The translations under genes were made by a program, and so were the position numbers. Source: Spirochaetia bacterium (GTDB lineage Bacteria; Spirochaetota; Spirochaetia; Treponematales; Breznakiellaceae). From it: a stretch of 16,782 bases of DNA. The stretch's first letter is position 1. The number at the start of each line of letters is the position of its first letter. The DNA lies in NCBI GenBank assembly GCA_025997715.1, contig BNUY01000058.1:1-16782 (forward strand), given 5' to 3'. Positions 1 to 5,806 of the stretch are shown here, piece by piece. Under the pieces are notes generated by a model, which was given only the letters and a program-made list of their open reading frames with translations, did no database searches and was not told the origin of the DNA.

Positions 1-622
1 CTAAATCATCCGGCCTTTCCTGCTCCCTTGCCTTTTTCTTGGCAGTATCAATGCACATGCGGGCGTTCACCAAAAGGGAATCACGTTCCGCAGGGACTTC
101 ACCATCGGCGGGAACAATGGCTTCAAAATTATTGGCAAACCCGGCTTCTGTTATTTCCTTACCCACATAGTAGGTTTCCTCGTCCATGGCCGATTGAATA
201 TTATTTTTTGATTTGCCGGTAACGGCGGAATAGGTGGCGCAAAACATGGCGGCCATTCTTTTGAGATAATCGCCCCGTTTTTCCAAATCCCGATAATCCC
301 CCATAACCACGTCCCAGGGATTGTGAATAACAAAAACGCTGTTATCCTGTACGGTGACTTTTGCGGCGGGGTTTACGGTTCGGGCGGCCAGGGCGATGTA
401 AGACGCCATTGAGGCTGCCAAACCCGAAATTACCACGGATACCGGGCGGCGCTTTGCCTGTTCTCTGATTGCATTAAAAATAAAAATTCCAGAATAGACA
501 GAGCCGCCGGGACTGTTTATACGGATGTTTAATTCTTCAAGGTCAGCTATGCCTTGTAGTTTGGTTGTAATGTCATTTTCAGTAACATCAAACCCTATCT
601 CTCCATCAATAGTTATGTCCAT
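1..622 (-). CDS. ClpP-like phage head maturation protease (partial, C-terminus off window)
   Basis: Reading leftwards from the ATG at 622 gives about 207 residues with no stop before the window edge. The ClpP/crotonase-like serine protease core is clear: an INSPGG oxyanion loop near residues 35-40, the nucleophile Ser71 in GLAASMAS, and catalytic His100 in VIHNP. The third acidic residue probably lies in the MDEETYYVG segment, as in phage homologues carrying an ETW-type motif. In lambda-like phages this gene follows the portal gene and processes the head shell during maturation. Here it is separated from the portal by about 3.1 kb of lysis and accessory genes. The start is the first ATG after an in-frame TGA. 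The ribosome site is weak (AGG five bases upstream), so translation may depend on upstream genes. A C-terminal scaffold domain may exist beyond the edge. Confidence 0.88.
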   Translation of the reverse strand, partial: MDITIDGEIGFDVTENDITTKLQGIADLEELNIRINSPGGSVYSGIFIFNAIREQAKRRPVSVVISGLAASMASYIALAARTVNPAAKVTVQDNSVFVIHNPWDVVMGDYRDLEKRGDYLKRMAAMFCATYSAVTGKSKNNIQSAMDEETYYVGKEITEAGFANNFEAIVPADGEVPAERDSLLVNARMCIDTAKKKAREQERPDDL

Positions 623-678
623 GATGCCTAGGATAAAAGATGTGTATGGTCAATACTATTAACTATGACAAAAAATGA

Positions 679-1110
679 TTATTTTTTATACTTTCTTACG
701 GGCTTTGTCAGTGCTTTTTCTTTGCTCCAACCGCGCTTTATTCTGGATTCAAAGGTTTGATGTTTTATATCATATATTTCACACCATTCTGATAGACAAT
801 GAGCTATTCCGTGGATAGTTATAAAATGATTATCTGATCTATTTCTATGCTGTACTACGAGTGTACTCCAACGACAATTTTTCGGGCAATAATCGCCATC
901 GTTATTGATCCTGTCTATTTCTAAATTAAGAAAATCTACATAGCCATTAGCCTCGGACCATTTTCGGAAAGCGAAAAAATCATTTTTCCATTCATCACAT
1001 ACTTTTATCCCCCTGCCACCGTAGTATTTGTAATCGCTACGATTTTCCTCGTAACACCTAGCCTTCATATTACACCATGTATGGTATAATTTATCTTCGC
1101 GAGTACCCAT
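679..1110 (-). CDS. HNH/AP2-type phage endonuclease, free-standing homing-like
   Basis: The 143-residue protein has the layout of small phage-borne HNH-like nucleases. An N-terminal segment carries YYGGRGIKVCDEW (about residues 29-41). A central block, IDRINNDGDYCPKNCRWST (about 65-83), resembles the metal-binding beta-beta-alpha core. The C-terminal tail reads ITIHGIAHCLSEW and RIKRGWSKEKALTKPVR and looks like a helix-turn-helix specificity module. A GGGAGGT ribosome site lies just before the ATG. The gene starts 16 bases after the unknown gene upstream, so the two are probably co-transcribed. It is visibly more AT-rich than its neighbours, which suggests separate acquisition. Selfish homing into phage genomes is the usual role of the family. 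A packaging or defence role cannot be excluded, and activity is not demonstrable from sequence. Confidence 0.75.
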   Translation of the reverse strand: MGTREDKLYHTWCNMKARCYEENRSDYKYYGGRGIKVCDEWKNDFFAFRKWSEANGYVDFLNLEIDRINNDGDYCPKNCRWSTLVVQHRNRSDNHFITIHGIAHCLSEWCEIYDIKHQTFESRIKRGWSKEKALTKPVRKYKK

Positions 1111-1126
1111 CCCATACCTCCCCTGC

Positions 1127-1768
1127 CTATAAACTTTTTGCGTCTTCCAATGGCTGAAAATTATTCAAATAATTCTGCGCCTGACTTTGCCGGTTCCTTT
1201 CCTGGGTAAGAGTATAGGTAAAATCAAAATCGGTTGTGTAGCCCAACGCCTTCAATACCTTGATAAATCCGGGTACGGTGTTCCGGGTCAGGTCAAAGGG
1301 GGCCGTAAGGTACACGTAATCGGCGATGTTCTTATCAAAATAATCCCTCACATCGTATGACCTGCCACGGAGCCCCCGGTAAAAATAAGGGTCTGCCCGG
1401 CGATGCGGGACCGCCTCCGCCATCTTTTCCTCTGAAATGCCATCAGCGGCATAATGGCGGCAGCTTCCCCCGGCGGCGCTTACCCAGGTAACGATATAGC
1501 GCCGTAAAAAACTGCCATCGTACAGCCAGTCCTCCCAGCGTGCCCATGACATAAGGATAAGCCCGTCCCGCTGTAAAAGGGGCCGGAAATCCTGATGCCC
1601 GGCGGGGAAAGCCTGATCCGGCATGACGGATATGCTTATCGCCTCCTTTTTGGGCTGTACGGGAGGCGGTTTTACCGGGTTCCCATAGGCAGTAACCTGG
1701 GAAGCGTTCCTTTCATAATAAGGGTGTGAAAGCGGGGGCGGTAGTCTGAACTGAATTATCTTTGCCAT
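1127..1768 (-). CDS. Unknown 213-residue phage accessory protein
   Basis: I do not recognise this protein. The ATG at 1768 is preferred because GGAGG lies eight bases upstream; an earlier in-frame ATG at 1783 has no such site. The protein is soluble, with no signal peptide or membrane segment. It has a proline-rich N-terminal region (PPPLSHPYY near residues 10-18; VKPPPVQPKKE near 32-42) followed by a compact domain rich in Trp, Tyr and Arg (SWARWEDWLYDGSF, FYRGLRGRSYDVRDYF). The C-terminus is Asn/Gln-rich. It has its own consensus promoter with an operator-like palindrome and is divergent from a small XRE regulator. It therefore resembles a moron gene that can be expressed apart from the late operon. 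It sits upstream of the HNH gene in the same unit. Function unknown; superinfection exclusion or host modification is possible but unproven. Confidence 0.7.
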   Translation of the reverse strand: MAKIIQFRLPPPLSHPYYERNASQVTAYGNPVKPPPVQPKKEAISISVMPDQAFPAGHQDFRPLLQRDGLILMSWARWEDWLYDGSFLRRYIVTWVSAAGGSCRHYAADGISEEKMAEAVPHRRADPYFYRGLRGRSYDVRDYFDKNIADYVYLTAPFDLTRNTVPGFIKVLKALGYTTDFDFTYTLTQERNRQSQAQNYLNNFQPLEDAKSL

Positions 1769-1801
1769 GATTTTATCCTCCATATTTTCAAGTACATAGA
1801 A

Positions 1802-1830
1802 AATATATATGACTTCTTAGAAGTTGTCAA
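1802..1830 (-). promoter_or_regulatory. Sigma70 promoter with operator palindrome, for the unknown gene at 1768
   Basis: On the minus strand, TTGACA (1830-1825) and TATATT (1807-1802) are separated by exactly 17 bases. Within the spacer, at 1812-1824, is a dyad with arms ACTTCT and AGAAGT around a single T. A regulator bound there would block RNA polymerase. The likely ligand is the XRE-type protein encoded divergently at 1896. The -35 and spacing are consensus; binding by that protein is inference. Confidence 0.75.
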
Positions 1831-1847
1831 GGAAAAATTGCAATATC

Positions 1848-1876
1848 TTGCATATTATTTCTGAATATGTTAAAAT
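1848..1876 (+). promoter_or_regulatory. Probable promoter of the plus-strand XRE regulator
   Basis: TTGCAT (1848-1853) and TAAAAT (1871-1876) are 17 bases apart. A second dyad, CATATT at 1851-1856 and AATATG at 1864-1869, overlaps this promoter. The predicted start of transcription leaves a leader of only about 13 bases, which contains AAGAGGT as ribosome site. With the minus-strand promoter at 1802-1830 this forms a compact divergent control region. Confidence 0.5.
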
Positions 1877-1895
1877 TATTTTCAAGAGGTATCAA

Positions 1896-2099
1896 ATGGG
1901 GATTTCTTATAGGCCTTTATTTGTTTTATTAGCCCAAAAAGGGTTAAAAAAGACTGACCTTTTCACGGTGGCGGGCATATCCGCCGGGACATTGGCAAAA
2001 TTCGCCAAGGGGGAGCAGGTGAGCCTTGATGTAATCGAAAGGCTCTGTAAGGCCCTGGAATGCCAACCTAATGACATTTTCGAGGTTACCAGCGATTAA
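1896..2099 (+). CDS. XRE/Cro-type HTH regulator, paralogue of the immunity repressor
   Basis: The 67-residue protein is a single small helix-turn-helix domain (HTH about residues 17-40, with the recognition helix around SAGTLAKFAKG). The start at 1896 is chosen because AAGAGGT precedes it and because it aligns with the start of the homologue at 10681. The open frame extends upstream to 1824 but only through promoter sequence. It matches the other small repressor of this prophage at 39 of the first 63 residues. The two diverge most in the recognition helix: SAG here, NSF there. It is transcribed against the late operon, its stop overlaps the amidase stop by four bases, and it is divergent from the unknown gene at 1768. 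It is probably a local repressor of that gene and of itself. Confidence 0.85.
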   Translation: MGISYRPLFVLLAQKGLKKTDLFTVAGISAGTLAKFAKGEQVSLDVIERLCKALECQPNDIFEVTSD

Positions 2100-2620
2100 A
2101 CTGCCGGGAAACCCCCTAGAAATTCCTCCCATTTATCCGGGTTTTGGACAAACCACCGGGGGCAATCCTTCCCGGTTATGTCATAATGGCGGTATAGGTC
2201 TTTCCGGGAAAGGTTATACCGCTCGCATAGCTCTAAAACCAGCTCCTTGGCCGATTGCAGGGTTTCCCCGGTAAATTTTCCGGTCCAATCCGGGTGGCAA
2301 AGCTCAATCCCCAGGGTACAGTTGTTGGGATAGCTTGAAAGGTTTTTCAGAGCAAGGTCCGAATACCGGTTAGCCCCCACATGATACCCCACTTCATTTT
2401 CAAGGAGACATTGAATCACCTCGCCCTCAAGCCCAATCAAAAAATGCGCCGATGCGTAGGTAGTGGATTGAAACCGCAGGTTATCAAAATAATTCCGGTT
2501 TTGCATTGCCGATGAACCGGGATTAGCCACCCAATGTATAACGATTCCTTTAACCGCCGTAAGGCGTTTATCAGGCCGGGAATACGGATTTTTTGTTAAA
2601 TAGATTTCCTGTAAATTCAT
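2096..2620 (-). CDS. Phage endolysin, N-acetylmuramoyl-L-alanine amidase (Amidase_2)
   Basis: The 174-residue enzyme has the T7-lysozyme/PGRP-like amidase fold, which cuts the bond between N-acetylmuramic acid and L-alanine in peptidoglycan. Expected zinc ligands are visible: His29 in GIVIHW, His145 in YRHYDI and Cys153 in GKDCPRW. The His to Cys spacing of eight matches XlyA/PlyL-type amidases, and Glu106 in LGIELCHPD is the likely catalytic acid. There is no signal peptide, SAR segment or separate cell-wall-binding domain, so release depends on a holin. Its ATG overlaps the stop of the o-spanin gene (ATGA), indicating translational coupling. It is the last lysis gene, followed by a convergent regulator. 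Order here is holin, spanins, endolysin; in lambda the endolysin precedes the spanins. Confidence 0.93.
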   Translation of the reverse strand: MNLQEIYLTKNPYSRPDKRLTAVKGIVIHWVANPGSSAMQNRNYFDNLRFQSTTYASAHFLIGLEGEVIQCLLENEVGYHVGANRYSDLALKNLSSYPNNCTLGIELCHPDWTGKFTGETLQSAKELVLELCERYNLSRKDLYRHYDITGKDCPRWFVQNPDKWEEFLGGFPAV

Positions 2621-2925
2621 TTTTCAGCCTCCTCATCAATTTTCCGCAATTGAGTTACATACGCTTGAATGGCATCCACATCGATCTTGTATTCCGCTAT
2701 TTTTTGCCAGTACCATAGCGGCATAAGCACCGTTTCAGTTTCTGCGTTAAAGGTAACGGAATCCGGCGGCGGGAAAATCGGAAAAACCAAATCCGGTACA
2801 TCGTGAATGTAGACATATTCAGTTCTTATTTGAACCGGCTGGCTGGCGCAGGCTTGCATTGATAGCATTAAAGCGATCCCCAGCATCAGCATGGCTAGAC
2901 AGTTCAGCCTTTTGGGTTTCTGCAT
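2617..2925 (-). CDS. Rz1-like outer-membrane spanin lipoprotein (o-spanin)
   Basis: The 102-residue lipoprotein begins MQKPKRLNCLAMLMLG and has a hydrophobic signal sequence ending in LSMQAC, with Cys26 as predicted lipidation site. The -3 residue is Met, so the lipobox is relaxed, as often seen in spirochaetes. A proline-containing stretch, VFPIFPPPDSV, follows, recalling the Pro-rich region of Rz1 proteins. The gene starts inside the upstream i-spanin gene in another frame; its ribosome site AGGAGGT is embedded in that coding sequence. Overlap with the i-spanin frame is 107 bases. It is longer than lambda Rz1 and extends well past the i-spanin stop, so the arrangement is overlapping rather than nested. 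It should span the periplasm with its partner to fuse inner and outer membranes at lysis. Confidence 0.82.
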   Translation of the reverse strand: MQKPKRLNCLAMLMLGIALMLSMQACASQPVQIRTEYVYIHDVPDLVFPIFPPPDSVTFNAETETVLMPLWYWQKIAEYKIDVDAIQAYVTQLRKIDEEAEK

Positions 2926-3148
2926 TCTGGTTTACCTCCTGTTTTATTTCCCCGGATTTTTCCCGGTAATCCTTTTCTTCTTTTTGCCGGGCATTTTCTT
3001 GGGCTACCCTATCCGCTTCTATTTTGGACCTCTCCACGGCAAAGGCCGCCTCGGCTCCCTGCTTGCCATGTTTCCGCCCGATAAAATAAACCGCCAGAAA
3101 GGCGAGGGCCAATAAAATGATAGAACCTAAAATCAAATAGCCGGTCAT
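2819..3148 (-). CDS. Rz-like inner-membrane spanin (i-spanin)
   Basis: The start is placed at the ATG at 3148 because GGAGGT lies seven bases before it; an upstream in-frame start at 3184 has no such signal. The 109-residue protein has one N-terminal membrane segment (TGYLILGSIILLALAFLAVY, about residues 2-21) followed by RKHGKQ. A long, highly charged, coiled-coil-like periplasmic region comes next (about 35-90, rich in Glu, Lys, Gln). This is the standard i-spanin layout. Its partner, the o-spanin lipoprotein, begins inside this gene in a different frame. Together with the holin and amidase it completes a Gram-negative-type lysis cassette, consistent with a diderm host. Sequence identity to a named family is not claimed; the call rests on architecture and neighbours. 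Confidence 0.85.
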   Translation of the reverse strand: MTGYLILGSIILLALAFLAVYFIGRKHGKQGAEAAFAVERSKIEADRVAQENARQKEEKDYREKSGEIKQEVNQNAETQKAELSSHADAGDRFNAINASLRQPAGSNKN

Positions 3149-3168
3149 TGAACTACCTCCAATTATTA

Positions 3169-3186
3169 ATTTGCGATGTCGCAAAT
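3169..3186. repeat. Perfect dyad between holin and spanin genes
   Basis: Arms ATTTGCGA and TCGCAAAT flank a two-base centre (TG). On the minus-strand transcript it lies about 20 bases before the i-spanin start and just before its ribosome site. No run of T follows, so it is not a standard terminator. It could be an operator or an RNA element affecting spanin expression. Confidence 0.5.
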
Positions 3187-3208
3187 CAGACTAATTTAGT
3201 AAGCTTTA

Positions 3209-3457
3209 TTACTTGCCGCCAAGCCGAATGTCCTTTATCTTGTCCAGAAAAATTGAAAAATAAACCGGCGTGAATATCGCGGCTATCGCAATACCGGAAT
3301 AAATGATGTCGGTCATTTCAAGTTTAGAAATTCCTAACCCTTTCAAGACCGTATTCCCCGCAATCCACACACAAGAAACAATTTGCGCCGCCAGCGAAAT
3401 TTGTTTTGCTCCCGGCTTTTTGTTTTCTTGAATCTCAAGTTCCGTTTGATCGTCCAT
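3209..3457 (-). CDS. Candidate holin with two membrane segments
   Basis: The 82-residue protein has a charged N-terminus (MDDQTELEIQENKKPGAK) followed by two predicted membrane helices: about residues 20-44 (ISLAAQIVSCVWIAGNTVL) and 50-73 (IIYSGIAIAAIFTPVYFSIF). A short charged tail, DKIKDIRLGGK, ends it. This size and topology fit a class II-like holin, which makes lesions in the inner membrane so that the amidase can reach the wall. AGGAGGG lies just before the ATG. It sits directly upstream of the spanin pair and is preceded by another small membrane protein, possibly an antiholin or second holin. The specific holin family is not recognised. Confidence 0.72.
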   Translation of the reverse strand: MDDQTELEIQENKKPGAKQISLAAQIVSCVWIAGNTVLKGLGISKLEMTDIIYSGIAIAAIFTPVYFSIFLDKIKDIRLGGK

Positions 3458-3466
3458 AATACCCTC

Positions 3467-3772
3467 CTAATCCATTGAAATATCTTTCAGGCTTTTCTTG
3501 TACCGTTCTTTTAACTTTTCAAGATAGACCCTGCTTGCCCCATTGCCGCCAGCTTCCACGTATTGTTCCCCGGCGTTAATCCTTTCCCTATCCGGCAAAT
3601 GCTCATCATGCAATAAAAGCTGGTTAATTTTCATGAGTTGTTTTCGTTGCATATCATGGGTTTCCTTTGCGGTTTTTGACACCATGACTACCGAAGCGCC
3701 GCCGGTAAACAATGCCGTAAGCATCGCCGGTAGATTTGTTATAACCTCATGAATTATTGCTGAATCCGCCAT
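3467..3772 (-). CDS. Small phage protein with one membrane segment, possible holin partner
   Basis: The 101-residue protein starts [18 protein letters not shown] and has a single moderately hydrophobic segment (about residues 13-33, [20 protein letters not shown]). A charged, probably helical cytoplasmic domain follows, containing [20 protein letters not shown] and a Lys-rich end. The AGGNG-containing tail resembles short proteins often found beside phage lysis genes, but I cannot name the family. GGAGGGGAC precedes the ATG. The gene begins 26 bases inside the end of the portal gene in another frame, so it is translationally tied to the head operon. With the two-TM protein just downstream, an antiholin or accessory holin role is reasonable but unproven. 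Confidence 0.72.
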   Translation of the reverse strand: MADSAIIHEVITNLPAMLTALFTGGASVVMVSKTAKETHDMQRKQLMKINQLLLHDEHLPDRERINAGEQYVEAGGNGASRVYLEKLKERYKKSLKDISMD

Positions 3773-5453
3773 GTCCCCTCCCTCGCCCCGCCTCCAAATC
3801 GGATAGCCGGGCTTCTATGTCTTGTATTTTTTCTTCCCGATCATCATCATCGGGGAACGGGGCCGGATTAAAATAAGCCGGTTTCCCGCTTGAATCCTCG
3901 TCAATAGATGATACAAACCCCAGGCGTTTTGCAAGCCGCCGTTCCCTTGCGAGCTTGTACTGTACCGCCTGAAAACTCATACCGGCAAAACGCCGGGAAA
4001 TATGGTCATTGGTTATATTGCCCGTTCCTAAAACTTGGATGAGCGCTCCAGCCTCCCTCTGGATGTCTACCGCCGGGCGGGACAGGCCTGACCATTCACA
4101 TTTTAACCAGGCAGCCCGGAGCTTCCACTCTTTAGGATCAAACATAAAGGCAAAAAAACCGGGGATTTTCAAATCACCGATTAACACGGATTGAATAATA
4201 AATTCCTGGAAAATTAACTGACAAAAATCTTTTGAATTTTTGAATACCCGATATTTTAAGTAAACATCTAATTCATTATTGGCCTGCCGGGAGGCGGAAT
4301 AGGATGCGGTATAGTGCAGCATTACTGTTTCAGGCGGAATTTCAAGAGTCCATGCAATAGCGGATATGACAATTTCCTCAAACTTTCCGAAGTTGACATT
4401 CGGGCGGTTTGTATTAAATGAAACAGGTTCCTCACCGGCGGCCAGATTATCCATAACGGTGCCGGGCTTCATGGAAATTTCTTTTTGCCCTTCCGGGGAG
4501 CCGGGGGCCGGGACCGGGCCGCCATCAATGGACGGGCCTCGCCGCCCACGTACATTTTCTAATGGGCTCCGGCCAGGGGTAGTTCCTTTTTCCCGTTTTA
4601 TAAATAGCGGTAACATGGCATTTATTACCGCCGCCCTTACTTCAGCATCCCGGTATCGATCCAGGTCTTTAAGCATATACAATATATTGGCAAGGAGCGG
4701 GGTTCCCCTAACATTGTTCAAAAGTTTTTCCCCGGAATAAACCATCCAGGAAATTTGACGGCCCGATTTTTCGCCGAATACCGGGAGCCGGGTTGCTTTT
4801 AATTCTTCCCCGGTCCATTCCTCCACCCAATATGCTACATGGCGGCCCTGGGCATCCCTCTCTACTCCGTGCAATATCGTATTTCCGGCCCGTGGTTTTT
4901 TATCAATCGGGGTTTTTATATAATTGCCGTTTATTATGTCCCAGCATGGAAGGCCGGTCTGCGGGTTTATCCGATTAACCACCACCACATCGCCGCAAAG
5001 GATAGCCTCAAGCCGTGCCTGATTTTGAAATTCCCCGAATGTCATTTGTTTTTTATAATCAAAAACATTGTAATCATTTGAATATAGATTAAATGCATCC
5101 GCCATTTCCCCGGCATATTTAACGGTTTCTTCTTCCCGTTCCTCTTCGGTTTTATCGGGCCATATAACCGCACTAATCGGGGTGGGCTCCGGGACCATGC
5201 CGGTAAAAATTTCGTTTCGTAAAAGTCTTTTAATGATACCGGAGGCGTATGGGTTTTCAGTAAAAAGCTGAAGGGACCGGCGGCGGAGGGTATAATAATC
5301 GACCCCGTATTCCCATAAATAATTACGGGTAGTTCCAAAACTTCCGGGGTACTTATCCCCATCGAATATATCCGCCGCAATATCACGGGCAAAATATGCC
5401 AGGGCATCGTCAAGCTGTTTATATGATTCTTGAATAAATTTTTTGTCTACCAT
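3747..5453 (-). CDS. Phage portal protein, lambda gpB family
   Basis: The 568-residue protein matches the lambda-type portal family, whose dodecamer forms the DNA entry vertex of the prohead. Recognisable stretches are [20 protein letters not shown] (about residues 41-60), [17 protein letters not shown] (about 66-82), [20 protein letters not shown] (about 262-281) and the [25 protein letters not shown] segment (about 370-394). Length is close to the family norm. The ATG overlaps the last seven bases of the gpW-like gene. The C-terminus is acidic then Gly/Arg-rich and overlaps the next membrane-protein gene by 26 bases. In lambda the head protease follows at once; here a lysis cassette does. 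No defect is visible, so the gene looks functional. Confidence 0.95.
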   Translation of the reverse strand: MVDKKFIQESYKQLDDALAYFARDIAADIFDGDKYPGSFGTTRNYLWEYGVDYYTLRRRSLQLFTENPYASGIIKRLLRNEIFTGMVPEPTPISAVIWPDKTEEEREEETVKYAGEMADAFNLYSNDYNVFDYKKQMTFGEFQNQARLEAILCGDVVVVNRINPQTGLPCWDIINGNYIKTPIDKKPRAGNTILHGVERDAQGRHVAYWVEEWTGEELKATRLPVFGEKSGRQISWMVYSGEKLLNNVRGTPLLANILYMLKDLDRYRDAEVRAAVINAMLPLFIKREKGTTPGRSPLENVRGRRGPSIDGGPVPAPGSPEGQKEISMKPGTVMDNLAAGEEPVSFNTNRPNVNFGKFEEIVISAIAWTLEIPPETVMLHYTASYSASRQANNELDVYLKYRVFKNSKDFCQLIFQEFIIQSVLIGDLKIPGFFAFMFDPKEWKLRAAWLKCEWSGLSRPAVDIQREAGALIQVLGTGNITNDHISRRFAGMSFQAVQYKLARERRLAKRLGFVSSIDEDSSGKPAYFNPAPFPDDDDREEKIQDIEARLSDLEAGRGRGHGGFSNNS

Positions 5454-5752
5454 CCCGGCACCACCTGATGTGATTTTTCTACATAAGGCCCCGTTCCGGT
5501 TTTCATTTCTAATTCTTCAATCTCCTTTGTAAGTCTTGATAACTGCATATAAAGCTGGGGAAGGTCATGGCGTTGTACCGTGTAATGATCCTGGCCCGTG
5601 TCGATGGTATAAGAATGGACTTCCTTTTTTTGCAAGGCATTAATAGCCTTTTCAAGGTTAAATTCGAGGATCTTCCTATTGTTTAACATATCAAGCCAAT
5701 ACTGCTGGCTCCCGCCGGTCAATGCCGGACTATCATTTTCTATCAATGCCAT
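5447..5752 (-). CDS. gpW-like head-tail connector protein
   Basis: The gene encodes about 101 residues from the ATG at 5752; a TTG at 5782 would add ten residues. Ribosome sites are weak for both. The C-terminal half follows the gpW pattern: a helix ([16 protein letters not shown]), a beta hairpin ([15 protein letters not shown]) and a second helix ([20 protein letters not shown]). The N-terminal 30 residues are additional compared with lambda gpW (68 residues). Position between large terminase and portal is exactly that of lambda W, which supports the call more than sequence similarity does. The stop overlaps the portal ATG by seven bases. Its role would be to close the filled head and join it to the tail. 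Confidence 0.72.
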   Translation of the reverse strand: MALIENDSPALTGGSQQYWLDMLNNRKILEFNLEKAINALQKKEVHSYTIDTGQDHYTVQRHDLPQLYMQLSRLTKEIEELEMKTGTGPYVEKSHQVVPGW

Positions 5753-5806
5753 GATACCCCAATATAGTTTCTCTATTTTCAAATCACTATTAACAAAAAA
5801 ATAATT

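Noticed and set aside
670..687. AT-only inverted repeat AAAAAAT/ATTTTTT at the HNH stop as a terminator
   Set aside because: The stem has no GC pairs and would be unstable; it overlaps the stop codon, and the protease gene follows closely in the same direction.
1824..1895. N-terminal extension of the plus-strand XRE regulator up to 1824
   Set aside because: The extension lies in promoter sequence, has no ribosome site, and the homologue at 10681 starts exactly where the ATG at 1896 does.
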